Below are positions 17,855-27,373 of a stretch of 64,000 nt of DNA, one piece after another. This DNA comes from BOKV01 sp041397525 (GTDB lineage: Bacteria; Pseudomonadota; Alphaproteobacteria; Rhizobiales; Rhizobiaceae). Both the position numbers and the translations under genes were made by a program. The notes beneath the pieces are model-generated. The model searched no databases and was not told where the DNA came from. It worked only from the letters and a program-made list of their open reading frames with translations. The stretch is from the NCBI GenBank assembly GCA_041397525.1, contig JAWKWL010000006.1:1-64000 (forward strand). The letters are read 5' to 3'. How positions within the stretch are numbered: the stretch's first letter is position 1; each line of letters starts with the position of its first letter.

Positions 17855-18775
17855 TCAGATTTCGTCTGCCCATGGCGGATTTGCCCCTGCACGCGAGACA
17901 GTAACAGCAGCGGCGCGGGCTGCCAGGTTCAAAGCTTCGTGCAATGCATCATGTGACAGTGAGGCCAGTCCTTCGCGTGACAGCGCGCCTGCGCGGCGGA
18001 TGCCGGCGAGCAATCCTGCATTGAACGTGTCGCCCGCGCCAACGGTATCAACCACGGTGGTCGCAACCGCACTGGCGTGAACTTCCCCGGCCCGGGTCAG
18101 GGCAATCGCACCTTCTCCACCCCTTGTCAGAACCACGATCGAGGCCGAGGCAGAAAGCCATGTGCCGGCCCACGAAGCGAAGTCCTGACCGGGGGACAGC
18201 CAGGCAAGGTCATCGTCGGATACCTTGATGATATCGGCGACCTTCAGCATGCGGTCGAGCCGCGCCCGGTAAGCCCTTTCGTCAGAGACAAAGCCGGGCC
18301 GGATATTGGGATCAAGCGATATCACGCGGTTTCGGGCTTCACGCAGGGCAAGTGCCTCATAAGCGGAGCCGCATGGCTCGGATATCAGGCTGATGGCGCC
18401 AAAATGCATGGCCAATACATTTGGCGCAATGGAAGGCAGAGCCTTGGGATCCAGCATACGGCCCGCCGTCATTTCATCATAGAAGGCATATTCGGCATGG
18501 CCGTCCTTCAAGGTAACAAATGCGAGTGTGGTGGGTCGGGCCGAGCGGGAGCAAGGTGAGTGGTCCACTTTCGAGGCTTCGAGCGCCCGGATAAGGGTCT
18601 GGCCCAACACATCCGTCGAAACGCCTGAGAAAAACCCGGTTTCCTCCCCGAGGCGACCAAGTGCGATTGCCGTGTTGAATACTGCTCCTCCGGCAACCGG
18701 CATGAAGACTGGCGACCCATCGGGAAGCTCGCGCGGCAGCATATCGATCAATGCCTCGCCACAACAGATGATCAT
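17855..18775 (-). CDS. PfkB-family sugar kinase, probably fructokinase
   Basis: 306 residues, ribokinase/PfkB fold. The N-terminus MIICCGEALIDMLP and GGAVFNTAIALGRLG bind sugar. The C-terminal DTVGAGDTFNAGLL carries the catalytic Asp and anion hole. Third gene in a tight operon behind frcR and the mutarotase (3-base gaps), opposite frcBCAK. Fructose to fructose-6-phosphate is the likely reaction from context; the sequence alone shows only a hexose/pentose kinase. Confidence 0.85.
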   Translation of the reverse strand: MIICCGEALIDMLPRELPDGSPVFMPVAGGAVFNTAIALGRLGEETGFFSGVSTDVLGQTLIRALEASKVDHSPCSRSARPTTLAFVTLKDGHAEYAFYDEMTAGRMLDPKALPSIAPNVLAMHFGAISLISEPCGSAYEALALREARNRVISLDPNIRPGFVSDERAYRARLDRMLKVADIIKVSDDDLAWLSPGQDFASWAGTWLSASASIVVLTRGGEGAIALTRAGEVHASAVATTVVDTVGAGDTFNAGLLAGIRRAGALSREGLASLSHDALHEALNLAARAAAVTVSRAGANPPWADEI

Positions 18776-18778
18776 GTT

Positions 18779-19222
18779 TCACTCCGGATTGATTACGCCC
18801 TTGCGCAAGATGATATTGCCATAAAGGGCTGGCTCGGAAGTCGCAACCAGCGTGTGGGCCCGGCGAACCCTTGCATAGAAATCTGCGCCCAGCATAGGCA
18901 TGGCACGCGTGCCCGCTTTCCACGCATCAAGCCTCGCGTTCATCGCGTGATGAATGGGGGCAAGCGTCTTGCCGTCACCGTCAACGGTGGCAAAGGAAAA
19001 CGGATCATCCACGTTCTGGTCAATCGGCATGACGCGCAGGATAGCATCGAGGAGTTCCAGTGCTCCGACGCCATCGGCGCGAACAACTCCGCCTGGCGCA
19101 TTCATGCCGTGGGCTTGCGCCGGATAATTTCCATCGACGATGGCGATCTCATCGCCATGGCCCATGGCGCACAGATTGCGCAGCAAATCCGGCCCAAGGC
19201 AGGGAGGTATTCCGATCAGCAT
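18779..19222 (-). CDS. RbsD/FucU-family sugar mutarotase
   Basis: 147 residues. RbsD/FucU proteins interconvert anomers or ring forms of free sugars (ribose, fucose). The signature MGHGDEIAIVDGNYPA with the active His is near residues 21-36 and the C-terminal ARVRRAHTLVATSEPALYGNI closes the site. Located between frcR and the sugar kinase with 3-base spacings, it probably supplies the sugar form used by the kinase. Confidence 0.85.
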   Translation of the reverse strand: MLIGIPPCLGPDLLRNLCAMGHGDEIAIVDGNYPAQAHGMNAPGGVVRADGVGALELLDAILRVMPIDQNVDDPFSFATVDGDGKTLAPIHHAMNARLDAWKAGTRAMPMLGADFYARVRRAHTLVATSEPALYGNIILRKGVINPE

Positions 19223-19225
19223 GGT

Positions 19226-20443
19226 TCAGCCTTCCCGCATCAAGGTGTTCTGGTCAATCAGGTAGCGATCAAAGAGTGGCAGGCTCGCCGCGCCCATTGC
19301 GCGGGCAACTGATCCCAGTGATCCATCTATCAATGCCGGCACGGCTATGCCCTGCAGATCAAACCGGCCGATCTCCTGCTCTATCGCGCTGATCAGCCGC
19401 TGTCTTATTCCGGCAGGAAAGCCGCCATCGACGAGCACTGCCTCGAAATCGATCACGGAGGCTGCTGCAACAACGGCATGGGCAAGGCTCCTTGCTGAGA
19501 GCTTGATCCATTCGCTGACCTCAGCCTCGATTTCGCTCCAGTCGTCATGCCCTTCCCAGATCATCACCGGGTCGAGGCCGCGTTCCTGGACGGCGCGCTC
19601 AAGCACGACTAGCGAGGCATGCTCCAGCAATTGCACCGAGCGGCCGCCCCGGCCGGGAACCGGCATCGGCCCCAGCGCACCGGCGTTTCCGGTTCTGCCT
19701 GAATAGAGTGATCCATTGAGTACTATCCCGCCGCCAACAAGAGTGCCGACATAGACATACAGGAAATCCTGCAGGCGGGCATTGTCGCCAAAGGCGAGTT
19801 CAGCGGCGCAGGCGGCCGTCGCATCATTCTGGACATAGACTGGACAGGGACAAATCTCCGCGATCGCCGCATTGACGTCGAAATCGCGCCAGGCCTCCAT
19901 CTGGTTGCCCTCGACGCCGATCTCATCTGCCCAGTTCCACAATTCGAACGGGGTGGCGATGCCAAGGCCTGCAACGCGACTTTCCCGACCGGGAATGGCG
20001 GCCAATACCTGGACGATTGCCTTGCGGGTGAAGTCCACCGTGTCCTGCGGCAGCGGATAGGAATAGGAACGGCTTACACGCGCGACAATCTTGCCGAGAA
20101 AATCGAGCATGACCAGTTCACAGCTGCGCCGCCCGATCTTGAGGCCGAGAAAAAAGGCGCCTTCGGGGTTGAGAGACAAGGGCACGGAGGGTTGGCCAAC
20201 ACGGCCACGCATCGGTTCCCCGCGCAGCAGCAATTCGTCTGCCTCAAGCTGGCGCATGATGACGGATACGGTCTGGGCGGAAAGGCCCGTCATGCGGGCA
20301 ATATCGGTTTTGGCAAGACTGCCATGGCGGCGCACAAGTGTCAGCACCAGGCGCTCATTATAGGCTCGCATACCGCTCTGATTGGAACCGCGATGCGTGA
20401 TGGGGATATTTTCCTCACGCAACACGGGAATTGGTACCTGCAT
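19226..20443 (-). CDS. frcR: ROK-family transcriptional regulator of the fructose locus
   Basis: 405 residues from the ATG at 20443, which follows a strong GGGAGGG site. Winged-helix domain at about 20-80 (SLAKTDIARMTGLSAQTVSVIMRQL), then a ROK domain. The phosphate loop is altered (LGLKIGRRSC) and the CxCGxxGC zinc motif is missing, so it should not be a kinase. Divergent from frcB with a 396-base shared control region, exactly as in the rhizobial frcR-frcBCAK layout. Likely a repressor relieved by fructose or a phosphate ester. Confidence 0.82.
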   Translation of the reverse strand: MQVPIPVLREENIPITHRGSNQSGMRAYNERLVLTLVRRHGSLAKTDIARMTGLSAQTVSVIMRQLEADELLLRGEPMRGRVGQPSVPLSLNPEGAFFLGLKIGRRSCELVMLDFLGKIVARVSRSYSYPLPQDTVDFTRKAIVQVLAAIPGRESRVAGLGIATPFELWNWADEIGVEGNQMEAWRDFDVNAAIAEICPCPVYVQNDATAACAAELAFGDNARLQDFLYVYVGTLVGGGIVLNGSLYSGRTGNAGALGPMPVPGRGGRSVQLLEHASLVVLERAVQERGLDPVMIWEGHDDWSEIEAEVSEWIKLSARSLAHAVVAAASVIDFEAVLVDGGFPAGIRQRLISAIEQEIGRFDLQGIAVPALIDGSLGSVARAMGAASLPLFDRYLIDQNTLMREG

Positions 20444-20839
20444 GGACAAATTGCCCTCCCAGCATGATTGTCCTGATTTCGTCATGATGCCGGCAAGCCG
20501 GGAAATTCAGACAGGGACCAGATCAACCCGCATTGCGTTTATCACAATTGCGTCGGCACCACGTGCGATGTTTCCCATTTTACAAGGTCATCTTCAGATG
20601 GCCAAACCGATCATCGGGGTGTCAATCCATTCCCTGCAATCAGAATGGGTGAAAAACCGAGAAAGGTCAATTATTAATTCACTCTGATTTATTTATTGAC
20701 AGGCCGCCCTGAATAGTGTTCGATTTATGCAGAGCCGGACTGCCGCTTGGAGAGCGGATGTCGCAGGCTTTGTCAGAGGGAGGAGAATTCACCGGAAGTG
20801 GTCCGGTCTCCTCCGCTTGTTCCAACCGGGAGGAATACC
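20444..20839. promoter_or_regulatory. Divergent control region between frcR and frcB
   Basis: 396 bases without a gene. The half next to frcB is unusually A/T-rich (about 20665-20700, TCAATTATTAATTCACTC then TTTATTTATTG), the usual setting for a ROK operator. TTGACA at 20696-20701 can pair with a poor TTCGAT -10 at 20719-20724 (17-base spacing). An untranslated leader of roughly 110 bases would follow, ending in GGGAGGAA before the GTG start of frcB. Confidence 0.5.
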
Positions 20840-21865
20840 GTGAAGAAACTCGTTTCATTCAAATCAGCGCTTCTTGCTGCCGCAGCATTCGGTATTGTTG
20901 GCGCCATGCCAGCAGCAGCAGCCGATCTCGCCTGCCTGATCACCAAGAACAACACCAACCCGTTCTTCGTGAAAATGAAGGAGGGTGCCGAGCAGGCCGC
21001 AACCGCAGCCGGCCTCGAATTCCAGGCATATGCCGGCGAAAAGGACGGCGATGCCGCTCCACAGATCACCGCCGTTGAAAACTGCGTTGCAGCCGGCGCC
21101 AAGGGCATTCTTATCACACCGTCGAACGACTCTGTCGGTCCGGCACTGAAGAAGGCCCGCGAAGCAGGCATTCTGGTCATCGCGCTCGACACGCCACTGG
21201 CTGATGCGGATGCGCAGGACATGACCTTTGCAACCGACAACTTCGAAGCGGGCCTTCTGATTGGCAAATGGGCGAAAGCCAAGCTTGGCGATGCAGCCAA
21301 GGATGCCAAGATCGGCATGCTCGACATCAACAAGGACAACATCTCGGTTGACGTTGCGCGTGACACCGGCTTCCTCGTCGGCTTCGGCATTGAAGTGCCG
21401 GACCTCAAGGTCATGGGTTCTGAAACCGACCCGCGCGTCATCGGCCATGAATCGTCGGGCGCGAATCCGGAAGGCGGCGTGACTTCGGTCGAGAACCTGC
21501 TCGCCAAGGATCCGAACATGAACGTGGTCTACACGATCAACGAACCCGCAGCAGAAGGCGCATACCAGGCACTCAAGAAGGCCGGCAAGGAAAAGGGCGT
21601 GCTCATCGTTTCCGTTGACGGCGGCTGCCCCGGCGTCAAGTCGGTCAAGGATGGCGTCATCGGCGCAACCTCGCAGCAGTATCCGCTGCTGATGGCGTCA
21701 AAGGGCATTGAAGCCATTGTTGCCTTCGCCAAGGATGGAACCAAGCCGTCGGCATCCGAAGGCCTGAGCTTCTTCAACACCGGCGTCAACCTGGTCACCG
21801 ACCAGCCGGCAGAAGGCGTTCCATCGATCGACTCGGCCAAGGGTCTGGAACTCTGCTGGGGCTGA
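20840..21865 (+). CDS. frcB: Fructose ABC transporter, periplasmic binding protein
   Basis: 341 residues from a GTG at 20840 preceded by GGGAGGAA. A Sec signal peptide (VKKLVSFKSALLAAAAFGIV ... AAAA) leads to a type I sugar-binding protein (LACLITKNNTNPFFVKMKEG; GILITPSNDS; YTINEPAAEGAYQALKKAG). Captures fructose in the periplasm for FrcC/FrcA. A perfect UUCG-capped stem-loop follows the stop and should give higher frcB than frcCAK expression. The assignment to fructose rests on the complete frcRBCAK synteny. Confidence 0.88.
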   Translation: MKKLVSFKSALLAAAAFGIVGAMPAAAADLACLITKNNTNPFFVKMKEGAEQAATAAGLEFQAYAGEKDGDAAPQITAVENCVAAGAKGILITPSNDSVGPALKKAREAGILVIALDTPLADADAQDMTFATDNFEAGLLIGKWAKAKLGDAAKDAKIGMLDINKDNISVDVARDTGFLVGFGIEVPDLKVMGSETDPRVIGHESSGANPEGGVTSVENLLAKDPNMNVVYTINEPAAEGAYQALKKAGKEKGVLIVSVDGGCPGVKSVKDGVIGATSQQYPLLMASKGIEAIVAFAKDGTKPSASEGLSFFNTGVNLVTDQPAEGVPSIDSAKGLELCWG

Positions 21866-21892
21866 TGCTTCCGAAGTCGCAAAGAAATGACG

Positions 21893-21914
21893 AGGGCGAC
21901 ATTCGTGTCGCCCT
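21893..21914 (+). terminator. Stem-loop after frcB (attenuator / mRNA stabiliser)
   Basis: AGGGCGACA (21893-21901) and TGTCGCCCT (21906-21914) form a perfect 9-bp stem closed by a TTCG tetraloop, 27 bases after the stop. No long T-run follows, which fits partial termination or 3'-end protection in a binding-protein operon. Confidence 0.75.
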
Positions 21915-22071
21915 TTGCACATCGGGATGAATCATACCTGTTGCAATTGAGGTTTTGACGAAGCCCTCAAAAACTGATTGCCTGATCAAATTCGCTGGAT
22001 GCGCACGTTTTCACGGCCTCATGAAACCGCGAAACGGCTCCAGGATCGTGACCCAGAGTGGGGGAGTGGAA

Positions 22072-23172
22072 ATGAGCGAACAAGTAACGCCCGGAGCTGC
22101 GGCTGAGGCTGAGGCTGGCACGGGTTCCAGTTTCGAGGCGAGGCTCAACCAGGCAGACAAGTCTGTTGCCAGTTTCGAGCGGGATGATCACACATTTGCG
22201 CATATCGCGCGGAACTTTTTGCGCTACAATCCGACACTGGTTCCAGCCATTGTACTTCTCGCAAGCATTCTGGTCTTCGGTGCCATTGCACCACGCTTCA
22301 TGACACCGGGAGTGTTGTCCACCATCATGCAGCAGGTGACTGTCACCGGCTTCGTGGCGCTGGCGCAGACACTGATCATCCTTACCGCAGGCATCGACCT
22401 GTCAGTCGGTGCCGTCATGGTGATCTGCGCCCTGATCATGGGACGGCTGTCGGTGCTGACCGGAATGCCGGTACCGATGGCGATCATGGTTGGCATGTTC
22501 TTTGGTGGATTGATGGGCTGGTTCAACGGTTTTCTTGTCGCCAAGGTCAAACTGCCGCCCTTCATCGTCACGCTCGGGACGCTCAGCATCTTCACTGCCC
22601 TCAAACTGTGGTATTCGCATTCGGAATCGATCCGCAATGCCGATATCGAGGAAGTCGCTCCGATGCTGCTATGGTTCGGGACTGACATCAAGTTCATGGG
22701 CGCCACCATCACCTATGGCGTCGTTGCCCTGATCGTTCTGGCGACCATCCTGTGGTTCGTGCTCAACCACACCGCCTGGGGGCGGCATGTCCATGCCGTT
22801 GGCGATGATCCCGAAGCGGCAACACTGTCGGGTATCCGGACCGACAGGGTACTGATCTCGGTCTATGCGGTAGCAGGTGTCATTCTCGGCTTTGCCGCCT
22901 GGGTATCGATCGGCCGGGTAGGCTCGGTCAATCCGATCTCGTTTGACACCATCAACCTGGCTTCCATCACCGCCGTGGTGATTGGCGGGACTTCGCTGTT
23001 TGGCGGGCGCGGCTCGATCATCGGCTCGGTGCTCGGTGCGTTTATCGTCCAGGTGTTCACCACCGGGCTCTCACTGGCGCGGGTTGATGACTATTGGCAA
23101 CAATTTGCGGCAGGCATCCTCGTGATCGTTGCCGTTACCCTTGACCAGCAATTGCGGAGGGCTTCGAAATGA
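22072..23172 (+). CDS. frcC: Fructose ABC transporter, permease
   Basis: 366 residues from the ATG at 22072 behind GGGGGAG. A cytoplasmic N-terminal tail of about 60 residues is followed by eight to ten membrane helices of the RbsC/BPD_transp_2 family. Family blocks seen: ILTAGIDLSVGAVM, GTLSIFTALKLWYS, AVGDDPEAATLSGIRTDRV and VVIGGTSLFGGRGSIIGSV. It overlaps frcA by 4 bases. Forms the membrane channel for FrcB-delivered sugar. Confidence 0.9.
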   Translation: MSEQVTPGAAAEAEAGTGSSFEARLNQADKSVASFERDDHTFAHIARNFLRYNPTLVPAIVLLASILVFGAIAPRFMTPGVLSTIMQQVTVTGFVALAQTLIILTAGIDLSVGAVMVICALIMGRLSVLTGMPVPMAIMVGMFFGGLMGWFNGFLVAKVKLPPFIVTLGTLSIFTALKLWYSHSESIRNADIEEVAPMLLWFGTDIKFMGATITYGVVALIVLATILWFVLNHTAWGRHVHAVGDDPEAATLSGIRTDRVLISVYAVAGVILGFAAWVSIGRVGSVNPISFDTINLASITAVVIGGTSLFGGRGSIIGSVLGAFIVQVFTTGLSLARVDDYWQQFAAGILVIVAVTLDQQLRRASK

Positions 23173-23954
23173 GTGAACGTCAACCCATTCTCAAGGCGCG
23201 CGGGCTGATGAAGCGCTACGGCACGGTCGTGGCGATCAACGGCGCGGATTTTGATCTCTATCCAGGTGAAGTGCTGGGGGTCATTGGCGACAATGGCGCG
23301 GGAAAATCCACGCTGATAAAGGCGATTTCGGGCGCGGTCACGCCCGATCACGGCACCATCGAGCTTGAAGGGAAAAAGGTTCATTTCCGCTCTCCGGAAG
23401 AAGGCCGCAATGCCGGGATCGAGACGGTCTACCAGAACCTTGCACTGTCTCCAGCGCTTTCGATTGCCGACAACATGTTTCTTGGCCGCGAATGGCGCAA
23501 ACCCGGCATCATGGGTTCGGTGTTCCGGATGATGGATCGTCCGCGCATGCAGCAATTTGCCCGTGACAAGCTTTCCGAACTGGGACTGATGACCATCCAG
23601 AACATCGCCCAACCGGTGGAAACACTGTCAGGCGGTCAGAGGCAGGGCGTCGCCGTGGCACGCGCTGCCGCCTTCGGTTCAAAGGTTATCATTCTGGACG
23701 AACCAACAGCAGCACTTGGCGTGAAGGAATCGCGGCGCGTGCTGGAACTGATCCAGGATGTCCGCTCGCGCGGAATCCCGATCATCCTGATCAGTCACAA
23801 CATGCCGCATGTGTTCGAGGTCTGTGACCGCGTGCATATCCACCGACTTGGCAAACGTCTTTGTGTCATTGACCCCAAGAGCTACTCAATGTCCGACGCC
23901 GTGGCGCTGATGACAGGGGCGATGGAGCCACCGGCAGAGGCCGTCGCAGCTTGA
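23169..23954 (+). CDS. frcA: Fructose ABC transporter, ATP-binding protein
   Basis: 261 residues, a single ABC domain, unlike the double-ABC RbsA of many sugar systems but like FrcA. Walker A GDNGAGKST, signature LSGGQRQGVAVARAAA, Walker B VIILDEPTAAL, switch His in ILISHNMPH. The start ATG overlaps the frcC stop (ATGA), and the stop overlaps the TTG start of frcK (TTGA). Energises fructose import. Confidence 0.92.
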   Translation: MSERQPILKARGLMKRYGTVVAINGADFDLYPGEVLGVIGDNGAGKSTLIKAISGAVTPDHGTIELEGKKVHFRSPEEGRNAGIETVYQNLALSPALSIADNMFLGREWRKPGIMGSVFRMMDRPRMQQFARDKLSELGLMTIQNIAQPVETLSGGQRQGVAVARAAAFGSKVIILDEPTAALGVKESRRVLELIQDVRSRGIPIILISHNMPHVFEVCDRVHIHRLGKRLCVIDPKSYSMSDAVALMTGAMEPPAEAVAA

Positions 23955-24577
23955 CACTTGATGCAATTGCCGAATTGATTATGAAGAAGGCAGGCAACAA
24001 TGCCCGCTTTCTGGTGGCCATTGCAGGAGCGCCGGGGTCCGGAAAGTCAACAACAGCGGAAAACCTGCACGCCTTGCTCAATCGCGGCAGGCCGGGCACA
24101 GCGGCGCTGGTGCCGATGGACGGCTATCACTACGACAACAGTGTCATCGAACCCATGGGACTGTTGCCAAAGAAGGGTTCGCCACAGACTTTCAACACGG
24201 GCGGATTGCTCGCCGACCTCCAGCGCATCAAGACCGGCAACGAAGATGTTGCGGTTCCGGTGTTTGACCGCAGCGCCGATCTGGCGCGCGCCAATGCGCG
24301 TGTGGTTTCAAAATCATCGAGAATCGTTCTGGTCGAGGGAAATTACCTGCTGCTCAATGACCCTGAGTGGCGCGACGTCGGCGCTGTATTCGACCTGTCC
24401 ATCTACCTTGAGGTCACGGAAAGCGAACTTGAGCGCAGGCTCATCCAGCGCTGGCTCGATTACGGATTTGATCTGGAGACCGCCCGCGCCAAGGCTCTTG
24501 GCAATGACATTCCCAATGCGAGGCTGGTTCGCACAAACTCGCTTCCAGCTGACATCAGCTTCGATTCACTAGATTGA
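23951..24577 (+). CDS. frcK: FrcK-like P-loop kinase (uridine kinase/PRK fold)
   Basis: 208 residues from a TTG overlapping the frcA stop. P-loop GAPGSGKST at about 26-34, then MDGYHYDNSVIEPMGLLPKKGSPQTFN and VEGNYLLLNDPEW. These are motifs of the nucleoside kinase/phosphoribulokinase superfamily. FrcK is the fourth gene of the rhizobial frc operon, and its exact phosphate acceptor is not settled there as far as I know. Convergent with the decarboxylase gene, 9 bases apart. Confidence 0.82.
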   Translation: MTLDAIAELIMKKAGNNARFLVAIAGAPGSGKSTTAENLHALLNRGRPGTAALVPMDGYHYDNSVIEPMGLLPKKGSPQTFNTGGLLADLQRIKTGNEDVAVPVFDRSADLARANARVVSKSSRIVLVEGNYLLLNDPEWRDVGAVFDLSIYLEVTESELERRLIQRWLDYGFDLETARAKALGNDIPNARLVRTNSLPADISFDSLD

Positions 24578-24586
24578 GCAATCCTG

Positions 24587-25804
24587 TCACGCCATGGTTT
24601 CAAGGCTGGCGAAGCCTTCGGGTGCGCCTTCCTGGCCAAACGGAGTGGCGACCTCCACGAAAGTATCGGGATACAGGCCATTGAAGCGTGTTCTAAGCGA
24701 CAACGAATAAGCGCCGATATTGCCGATCTCGATCCAGTCCCCGGTATCGACCGTCTCCGGCAGGTAAAACGGGCGTGTCAGGATATCGACCGAATCACAA
24801 GTCGCACCGCAAACCCGGAATGGAACGATATTCTCTGCATTGCCATTGCGGGTGCGAATGGCCGGATCGGGGATGAAGCGGGCAGGAAGGGTTATCCTGC
24901 CGGTCCAGGAATCAGACAGGGACGCCCAGATGCCGTCATTGATGTAAAGCCGCCGGCCCTTTCGCAACAGCACGCGAACAATCAGCGAGAAGGCGCGGGC
25001 AACAATGACCCGTCCGGGTTCAGCGACCCGTTCCATATTATCAAAACCCCATTCCGACATGTCCGAGCGCAACCGGCTCATCATCTGGCCGAGCGAAGGC
25101 ATTTCGACATGCTTGCGGTTCGGGTCATGGCCGTATTCGGCAGGAAAGCCACCGCCAACATCAAGCTCGGCTATAGGCACGCTGGCGCGATTTCGCACCC
25201 AGTCCGCCGAAGCCAGCGCCTTGTCATAGGCGTCAGGATCCTCGATCTGGCTGCCAACATGGAAGCACAGGCCGAGCCGGTAGCCATTGCGATGCAGTCT
25301 TTGCAGAAGTTCGATGGCCTGCCCGGGAGCGGCCCCGAATTTCTTCGACAATTCGTAGGCAGCATGCCCCTTTGTCTGCAGGCGCACGAAGATCGTGATG
25401 CTTGACGGATTGATATCAAGGCCCTGGACGATCTTGTGAATCTTGGTGATCTCGTCTTCGTGATCGACGACAAGCGTCCGGATCTTGTGGGTTTCGAGTG
25501 CAAAACGGATGTCCGACTGCGCCTTGACCGGATGCATGTACAAAAGCTCCGCAGACTTCGAGAACTCCCTCACGACTGTAATCTCGGCAGGCGAAGCCAC
25601 ATCAAAGGCATTGATGCCCGCCTTTACCAGCGTTTCCAGCACCATCGGCTCGCCATTGGTCTTGACCGCATAGGCGGTTTTTCCCGGAAACATCGACACG
25701 AAATTCTTCGCATCTTCCGTGAGAACCTGTGGGCGGAAGCAATAAACCGGCTGGTCAGGGCGTAGCGTCAGGGCAGCTTCCTGCGCTGTCTCGAACTTCT
25801 GCAT
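24587..25804 (-). CDS. Ornithine/lysine decarboxylase (group IV, alanine-racemase fold)
   Basis: 405 residues. PLP-dependent decarboxylation of ornithine to putrescine (or lysine to cadaverine) in polyamine synthesis. PLP Lys in YAVKTN (K48), barrel motifs CFHVGSQIEDP, LDVGGGFPAEY and AEPGRVIVA, and the second-subunit Cys in GATCDSVDIL. Length and motifs fit eukaryotic-type ODC as found in alphaproteobacteria rather than diaminopimelate decarboxylase, which has a different C-terminal active-site set. Single gene. Confidence 0.9.
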   Translation of the reverse strand: MQKFETAQEAALTLRPDQPVYCFRPQVLTEDAKNFVSMFPGKTAYAVKTNGEPMVLETLVKAGINAFDVASPAEITVVREFSKSAELLYMHPVKAQSDIRFALETHKIRTLVVDHEDEITKIHKIVQGLDINPSSITIFVRLQTKGHAAYELSKKFGAAPGQAIELLQRLHRNGYRLGLCFHVGSQIEDPDAYDKALASADWVRNRASVPIAELDVGGGFPAEYGHDPNRKHVEMPSLGQMMSRLRSDMSEWGFDNMERVAEPGRVIVARAFSLIVRVLLRKGRRLYINDGIWASLSDSWTGRITLPARFIPDPAIRTRNGNAENIVPFRVCGATCDSVDILTRPFYLPETVDTGDWIEIGNIGAYSLSLRTRFNGLYPDTFVEVATPFGQEGAPEGFASLETMA

Positions 25805-25969
25805 TTTCAGTCTTCCCGTCTGCCGCCTTCATGGCGCCTTTTCGCTGATTTGCTTGCGAGCATAACTGAACGGGAGCTGGCCTACCACCACACGCCACCA
25901 CTTCTGAACCGGATTCGGGGTTTTCCCCGCGGGGGATGGAGGGATTCCCCAGCGGCGGGACTGTCGCGA

Positions 25970-27082
25970 TCACCTTCGCCACCAATCGGGATGACCGGCC
26001 TTGCATTGAGCAATGCTTGCGTAGTCGGAATAACGACTTTCCTCGCCCCTGCCCCATTTCGGGCGAACGGTTGGAACGGAGGGACGCCCGGGCGCGTTCG
26101 ATGGCAGATCCGGTGATATTGGCCCCGTCTCCGTTTTCCCTGCAGTTTCAGCCGAGCCGGGCTTGTTGTGGACATCCGGCATTTGCGGCAACTCCGCATA
26201 GTCATGGTCCATTGTGTCGCGCTTGAGTGCGTTGAGGCGGGCAATGCGCTCGGAAGTCAGGGGATGGGTGCGCAGGACGGAGGGATTGGGCACCCTTCCG
26301 CCCGGCAGCACCATGCCTTCCCAGGGACGGCCCTGTGCACGCTCAAGCTTGTGCAGCGCCGACGCCAGGCCATCTGGGTCACCTGTCAACAGCACCGCTC
26401 CCAGATCCGCCTCATATTCGCGGGTTCGCGACAATGCCATTTGCAGAAGTCCGCCAATGGTTGGGGCGAAGACCAGCAGCAGGACAACCGTCCAGGGAAC
26501 CGATGCCGCTCCACCAAACAGGACCGCTGGCAGGTTGAGAATGATTGAGACCATGCCAAAAGTCGACATCAACGAGGTGAAACGGCTGACCATGTCAGCA
26601 ATCGCCATTACCCTCACATCCTCATTGCTGATATGGGTGATTTCATGCGCCATGACGCCAGCCAGTTCCCGCCGCGACATCGAGCGGATCAGCTTGTCGG
26701 TCAGGCAGATTGCCGAATCATCAAGCCGGCCCACTGCAAAGGCATTCATCATTTGCGAAGGCAGAACATAGAGTTTCGGCCGTTGTGCAATCCCGGCACG
26801 GCGGACCAGTTCGTCAAGGATTTCGTGACCTGCAGGAAACCGGTCGCGGCCTACGGGCATTGCCCTGTACATGCGAAGAACCAGGGCCGGCGAAACCCGG
26901 CTCGCCACATACAGGCTAACCCCACCAAAGATCGCTGCATAAACCAGCCCGCTCACGCCGAAGAACACCCATGCGCATACGGCCAGCAGGGCAAGAGAGC
27001 CGCTCACCAGAAGCCAGGTATGGATGAGGTTCAACAAGGCATGGCTGCGCTGTGCAACCGGATCAAGGCGTAGCGTGTTCAT
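25970..27082 (-). CDS. M48-family zinc metalloprotease (HtpX-like)
   Basis: 370 residues from the ATG at 27082, which has a GAAGGGA site; a longer start at 27127 is less likely. Two membrane helices at about 20-60, catalytic HEITH at 146-150, a second hydrophobic pair, then the zinc Glu in SRTREYEADLGAVLL. The C-terminal 80 residues form a polar Pro/Ser/Lys-rich tail beyond the usual domain. HtpX-like enzymes degrade damaged inner-membrane proteins from the cytoplasmic side. Confidence 0.88.
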   Translation of the reverse strand: MNTLRLDPVAQRSHALLNLIHTWLLVSGSLALLAVCAWVFFGVSGLVYAAIFGGVSLYVASRVSPALVLRMYRAMPVGRDRFPAGHEILDELVRRAGIAQRPKLYVLPSQMMNAFAVGRLDDSAICLTDKLIRSMSRRELAGVMAHEITHISNEDVRVMAIADMVSRFTSLMSTFGMVSIILNLPAVLFGGAASVPWTVVLLLVFAPTIGGLLQMALSRTREYEADLGAVLLTGDPDGLASALHKLERAQGRPWEGMVLPGGRVPNPSVLRTHPLTSERIARLNALKRDTMDHDYAELPQMPDVHNKPGSAETAGKTETGPISPDLPSNAPGRPSVPTVRPKWGRGEESRYSDYASIAQCKAGHPDWWRR

Positions 27083-27373
27083 CAATTCGGTCCCTTCACG
27101 ACCTTTCACTTCACGTAAGAACGGCATCCAGGCAGTTCAGCATCCCGGCCTACCGCGTGGCAATGTGCCATCATGGTGCCGGATTTCGCGGGCAGGTACG
27201 GCTGGATACAACCATGCCGGTGCCAGTCTTCCGTTCATATGGCATCGCGTTGCAGTGTTTCCAACATGGTTAACGAATCGTAAGGCCGGGAATGATAGGA
27301 TCAAGACTTCATGATATTAAAAGGATACAGAGAAGCATTTCCCCGACCTGAACAACTGATTGCGGGACAGCAA

